Positions 61,911 through 64,000 of a stretch of 64,000 bases of DNA are shown here, one piece after another (position 1 is the first letter of the stretch; each line of letters begins with the position of its first letter). A program made the translations under genes and the position numbers. Location: positions 1,550,001 to 1,614,000 of the forward strand of contig NZ_CP012836.1 of NCBI RefSeq assembly GCF_001593605.1, in the 5' to 3' direction. The notes beneath the pieces are model-generated. The model was not told where the DNA came from. It did no database searches and saw only the letters and a list, made by a program, of their open reading frames with translations. This stretch comes from Algoriphagus sanaruensis. GTDB lineage: Bacteria; Bacteroidota; Bacteroidia; Cytophagales; Cyclobacteriaceae.

Positions 61911-63305
61911 ATGGACAAATTTGAATCACTTACTCCCAGACAGATCGTTCAGGAGTTGGATAAATACATCATCGGACAGCAGGATGCAAAGAGGAATGTT
62001 GCGATTGCACTTCGAAACCGAATTCGAAGAATGCAAGTCAAATCCGATATCCAAAAAGACATTGTTCCCAATAATATTTTAATGATTGGGAGCACTGGGG
62101 TCGGGAAAACGGAAATCGCTAGGCGTTTGGCTAAGATCGCCCAAGCCCCTTTTACTAAAGTAGAAGCCTCCAAGTTTACCGAAGTAGGCTATGTCGGTCG
62201 GGATGTAGAAAGTATGGTGAGGGACCTAGTGGAGCAAAGTGTCCATTTGGTTCGTGAGGTTAAAAAGGAGCAAGTCAAGGTCAAAGCTGCTGATTCAGTG
62301 GAGGAGGTAATTTTGGATATTTTGATTCCTCCTGTGAAAAGTCCGGGATTCGGGCGAGCGGTAGTTCAACTAGAGGGCGAACAAGAACCAAGCTCAGACG
62401 ATGAATTGAATGAAAGGACTCGGGATAGATTTCGAGAAAAGCTAAGAAATGGGGAATTGGATGATCGAAAAATCGAAATCAACGTCAAAGCCTCGTCTCC
62501 TGTGGGGATAGGAATGATTGGGAATGGGATGATCGATGATGCAAGCATGGCTGGACTTCAGGATATGTTGTCTGGGATGATGCCTAAAAAGACCAAAAAA
62601 AGAAAACTCTCCATTTCTGAAGCAAGAAAAGTCCTCCTAGAAGAAGAAATGTCCAAATTGATTGATTTCGATGAAGTCAAAGAGGAAGCGATCAAGCTTG
62701 CTGAAAATAACGGAATCATATTTATCGACGAGATCGATAAAATAGCCTCTAAATCAGGAAAAAATGGAGGGGGGCCAGACGTTAGCCGAGAAGGTGTACA
62801 ACGGGATTTACTTCCGATTGTAGAAGGATCCAGTGTCAATACTAAATACGGGGTGATCAACACGGATCATATTCTTTTTATTGCTGCAGGAGCATTTCAT
62901 GTGAGTAAGCCTTCGGATTTAATTCCAGAGCTCCAAGGTCGTTTCCCAATTCGCGTAGAACTTCAAAGTTTGAGCCAAGAGGATTTTTCAAGAATTCTTC
63001 GCGAACCTAAAAATGCGTTAACCAAACAATATCAAGCCTTATTTGAAGCAGAAGACGTTTCATTGGATTTCACCGAAGATGCGGTGGAGGAAATTGCCCG
63101 TCTGGCGTTCCTGATCAATCAAGAAGTAGAAAATATCGGTGCAAGAAGACTTCATACGGTGATGAGTCATTTGCTAAACGATTTTCTTTTTGAAGTTCCT
63201 GATATGATTGAGCCAAATTCTAAAATCATGGTGACCAAGGAGATGGTCGAGCAGCGACTAAGTGGTCTTGTGAAAAATAGAGATCTTTCTCAATACATTT
63301 TGTAA
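61911..63305 (+). CDS. hslU: HslU (ClpY) ATPase of the HslUV protease
   Basis: The 464-residue product has the HslU start TPRQIVQELDKYIIGQ, Walker A GSTGVGKTE, the GYVGRDVESMVRDL pore loop, the I-domain (about 140-235), Walker B IIFIDEIDKIA and the C-terminal peptide ending DLSQYIL that docks into HslV. It unfolds substrates for the HslV peptidase. HslV is not encoded in the window, which is unusual since hslV and hslU are usually adjacent; it may lie elsewhere. Eight bases separate it from the next gene. Confidence 0.96.
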   Translation: MDKFESLTPRQIVQELDKYIIGQQDAKRNVAIALRNRIRRMQVKSDIQKDIVPNNILMIGSTGVGKTEIARRLAKIAQAPFTKVEASKFTEVGYVGRDVESMVRDLVEQSVHLVREVKKEQVKVKAADSVEEVILDILIPPVKSPGFGRAVVQLEGEQEPSSDDELNERTRDRFREKLRNGELDDRKIEINVKASSPVGIGMIGNGMIDDASMAGLQDMLSGMMPKKTKKRKLSISEARKVLLEEEMSKLIDFDEVKEEAIKLAENNGIIFIDEIDKIASKSGKNGGGPDVSREGVQRDLLPIVEGSSVNTKYGVINTDHILFIAAGAFHVSKPSDLIPELQGRFPIRVELQSLSQEDFSRILREPKNALTKQYQALFEAEDVSLDFTEDAVEEIARLAFLINQEVENIGARRLHTVMSHLLNDFLFEVPDMIEPNSKIMVTKEMVEQRLSGLVKNRDLSQYIL

Positions 63306-63313
63306 GTCCAATT

Positions 63314-64000
63314 ATGCGAACTCTGTTGATTCTGACCGGTCACTCCAAAGGATTGGGAAAGGCAATTTTTGATCGATTCTTGATGGAAGATTCGACTCAA
63401 ATTGTGGCGGTATCCAGAACTTCTTTAGAGTTAGAAAATTCAAGGGTCCATGAATTAGCATTGGATTTAAGTGACTTGGCTGCTCTGGAGTCCAGTTTGC
63501 CTAAAATTTTTAGTGATGGCGAATTTGATCGTTACATTTTGATCAATAATGCCGGGTGGATAGGGGATGTAAAACCGATTGGCAAGTTGAACCCAAAGGG
63601 GATTAAGGAAGTCATGAACCTGAATTTGCTTGCTCCTATTACCCTTTGTAACGCTTTTGTGAAGAACTATCAAGAAAACAAAGGACAAAAAATCATCATT
63701 AACATTAGTTCTGGTGCAGCCAAAAAGCCTCTGGCAGGATGGGGAGAATATTGCAGTTCCAAGGCTGGTTTAGAGATGTTCTCTAAAGTTGCTGGACAGG
63801 AACTCAGAAATAAAGGCTTTAGCGTGTTTTCCTTAGCACCAGGGATTGTCGATACAGCAATGCAGGGTGAAATTCGGAATGCAGAACCTGAGGATTTCCC
63901 TGCCTTGGATCGCTTTGTTCAGTACAAAACCGAAGGTCTGTTAAGTACTGCGGAGGAGGTTTCTGAAAAAATTCTTCATTTGATCAACCATCCAGAAAAA
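63314..64000 (+). CDS. SDR-family NAD(P)-dependent oxidoreductase, 3' end cut by window
   Basis: The frame is open from ATG 63314 to the last base, giving 229 residues without a stop. It has the SDR motifs TGHSKGLGKAI (NADP-binding, about 8-18), NNAG (about 77-80), the catalytic INISSGAA and YCSSK (active Tyr and Lys), and the APGIVDT segment after them. The shape fits sepiapterin/benzil-reductase-like SDR enzymes. Close placement behind hslU suggests co-transcription, but a functional link is not evident. Confidence 0.92.
   Translation, partial: MRTLLILTGHSKGLGKAIFDRFLMEDSTQIVAVSRTSLELENSRVHELALDLSDLAALESSLPKIFSDGEFDRYILINNAGWIGDVKPIGKLNPKGIKEVMNLNLLAPITLCNAFVKNYQENKGQKIIINISSGAAKKPLAGWGEYCSSKAGLEMFSKVAGQELRNKGFSVFSLAPGIVDTAMQGEIRNAEPEDFPALDRFVQYKTEGLLSTAEEVSEKILHLINHPEK

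Overview
The window looks like a chromosomal segment of a member of the Bacteroidota, most likely order Cytophagales (a Cyclobacteriaceae/Algoriphagus-like marine or aquatic bacterium). This is an inference from gene content: many SPII lipoproteins, WG-repeat, DUF547, GH109-like, DUF1080 and IPT/TIG proteins, TonB receptors, a BtuG-like surface propeller, and promoter boxes of the Bacteroidota type TAnnTTTG. No rRNA, tRNA, CRISPR array, prophage or complete insertion sequence was seen.

Layout. 1-8415: end of an outer-membrane protein gene (cut by the window), a low-complexity lipoprotein, proS, an nfeD-floA membrane-microdomain pair, a WG-repeat protein and hemA. 8672-12048: a helix-hairpin-helix protein, an HsdR-N-like nuclease-fold protein, an FNR-like regulator with an FNR-type palindrome in front of it, a rhodanese and a DUF547 lipoprotein. 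12088-19499: a tight seven-gene run that joins a redox pair (FAD/NAD oxidoreductase and membrane polyferredoxin) to three glycosyltransferases and a lipoprotein. 19644-22346: two related lipoproteins and a GH113-like mannanase. 22451-34459: mostly exported enzymes (GH109-like oxidoreductase, DUF1080, endonuclease/phosphatase fold, M20 peptidase, c-type cytochromes, esterase, SGNH hydrolase), with a PIF1-like helicase and a PaiB-like flavoprotein.

34460-38281 is an AT-rich accessory island. It holds an AAA+/DUF4143 ATPase preceded by three 22-bp-phased repeats, two related cysteine-rich lipoproteins, a small membrane protein, and at least seven palindromes that share a TTGCAAA-like core. 38282-41284 encodes a large PVC-type propeller/HEAT/cytochrome lipoprotein. 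41627-48156 is a vitamin B12 uptake locus: BtuF-BtuC-BtuD on one strand, diverging from a cobalamin riboswitch followed by a BtuB-like receptor and a BtuG-like propeller lipoprotein. Then come an orphan HEPN protein, a Deg/HtrA protease, dxr-rseP, an outer-membrane/kelch-like pair, a TPR hybrid-sensor histidine kinase, and the proteolysis genes lon and hslU, followed by an SDR oxidoreductase cut off by the window end.

Working together: the B12 locus is a complete outer-membrane-to-cytoplasm route. In the redox-glycan operon the small GT2 enzyme can plausibly make a polyprenyl-phosphate sugar that the membrane GT consumes, while the CslA-like processive GT2 and the downstream GH113 enzyme suggest a beta-mannan or related glycan. 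Why a NADH-type oxidoreductase and polyferredoxin are translationally coupled to them is the most interesting open question here.
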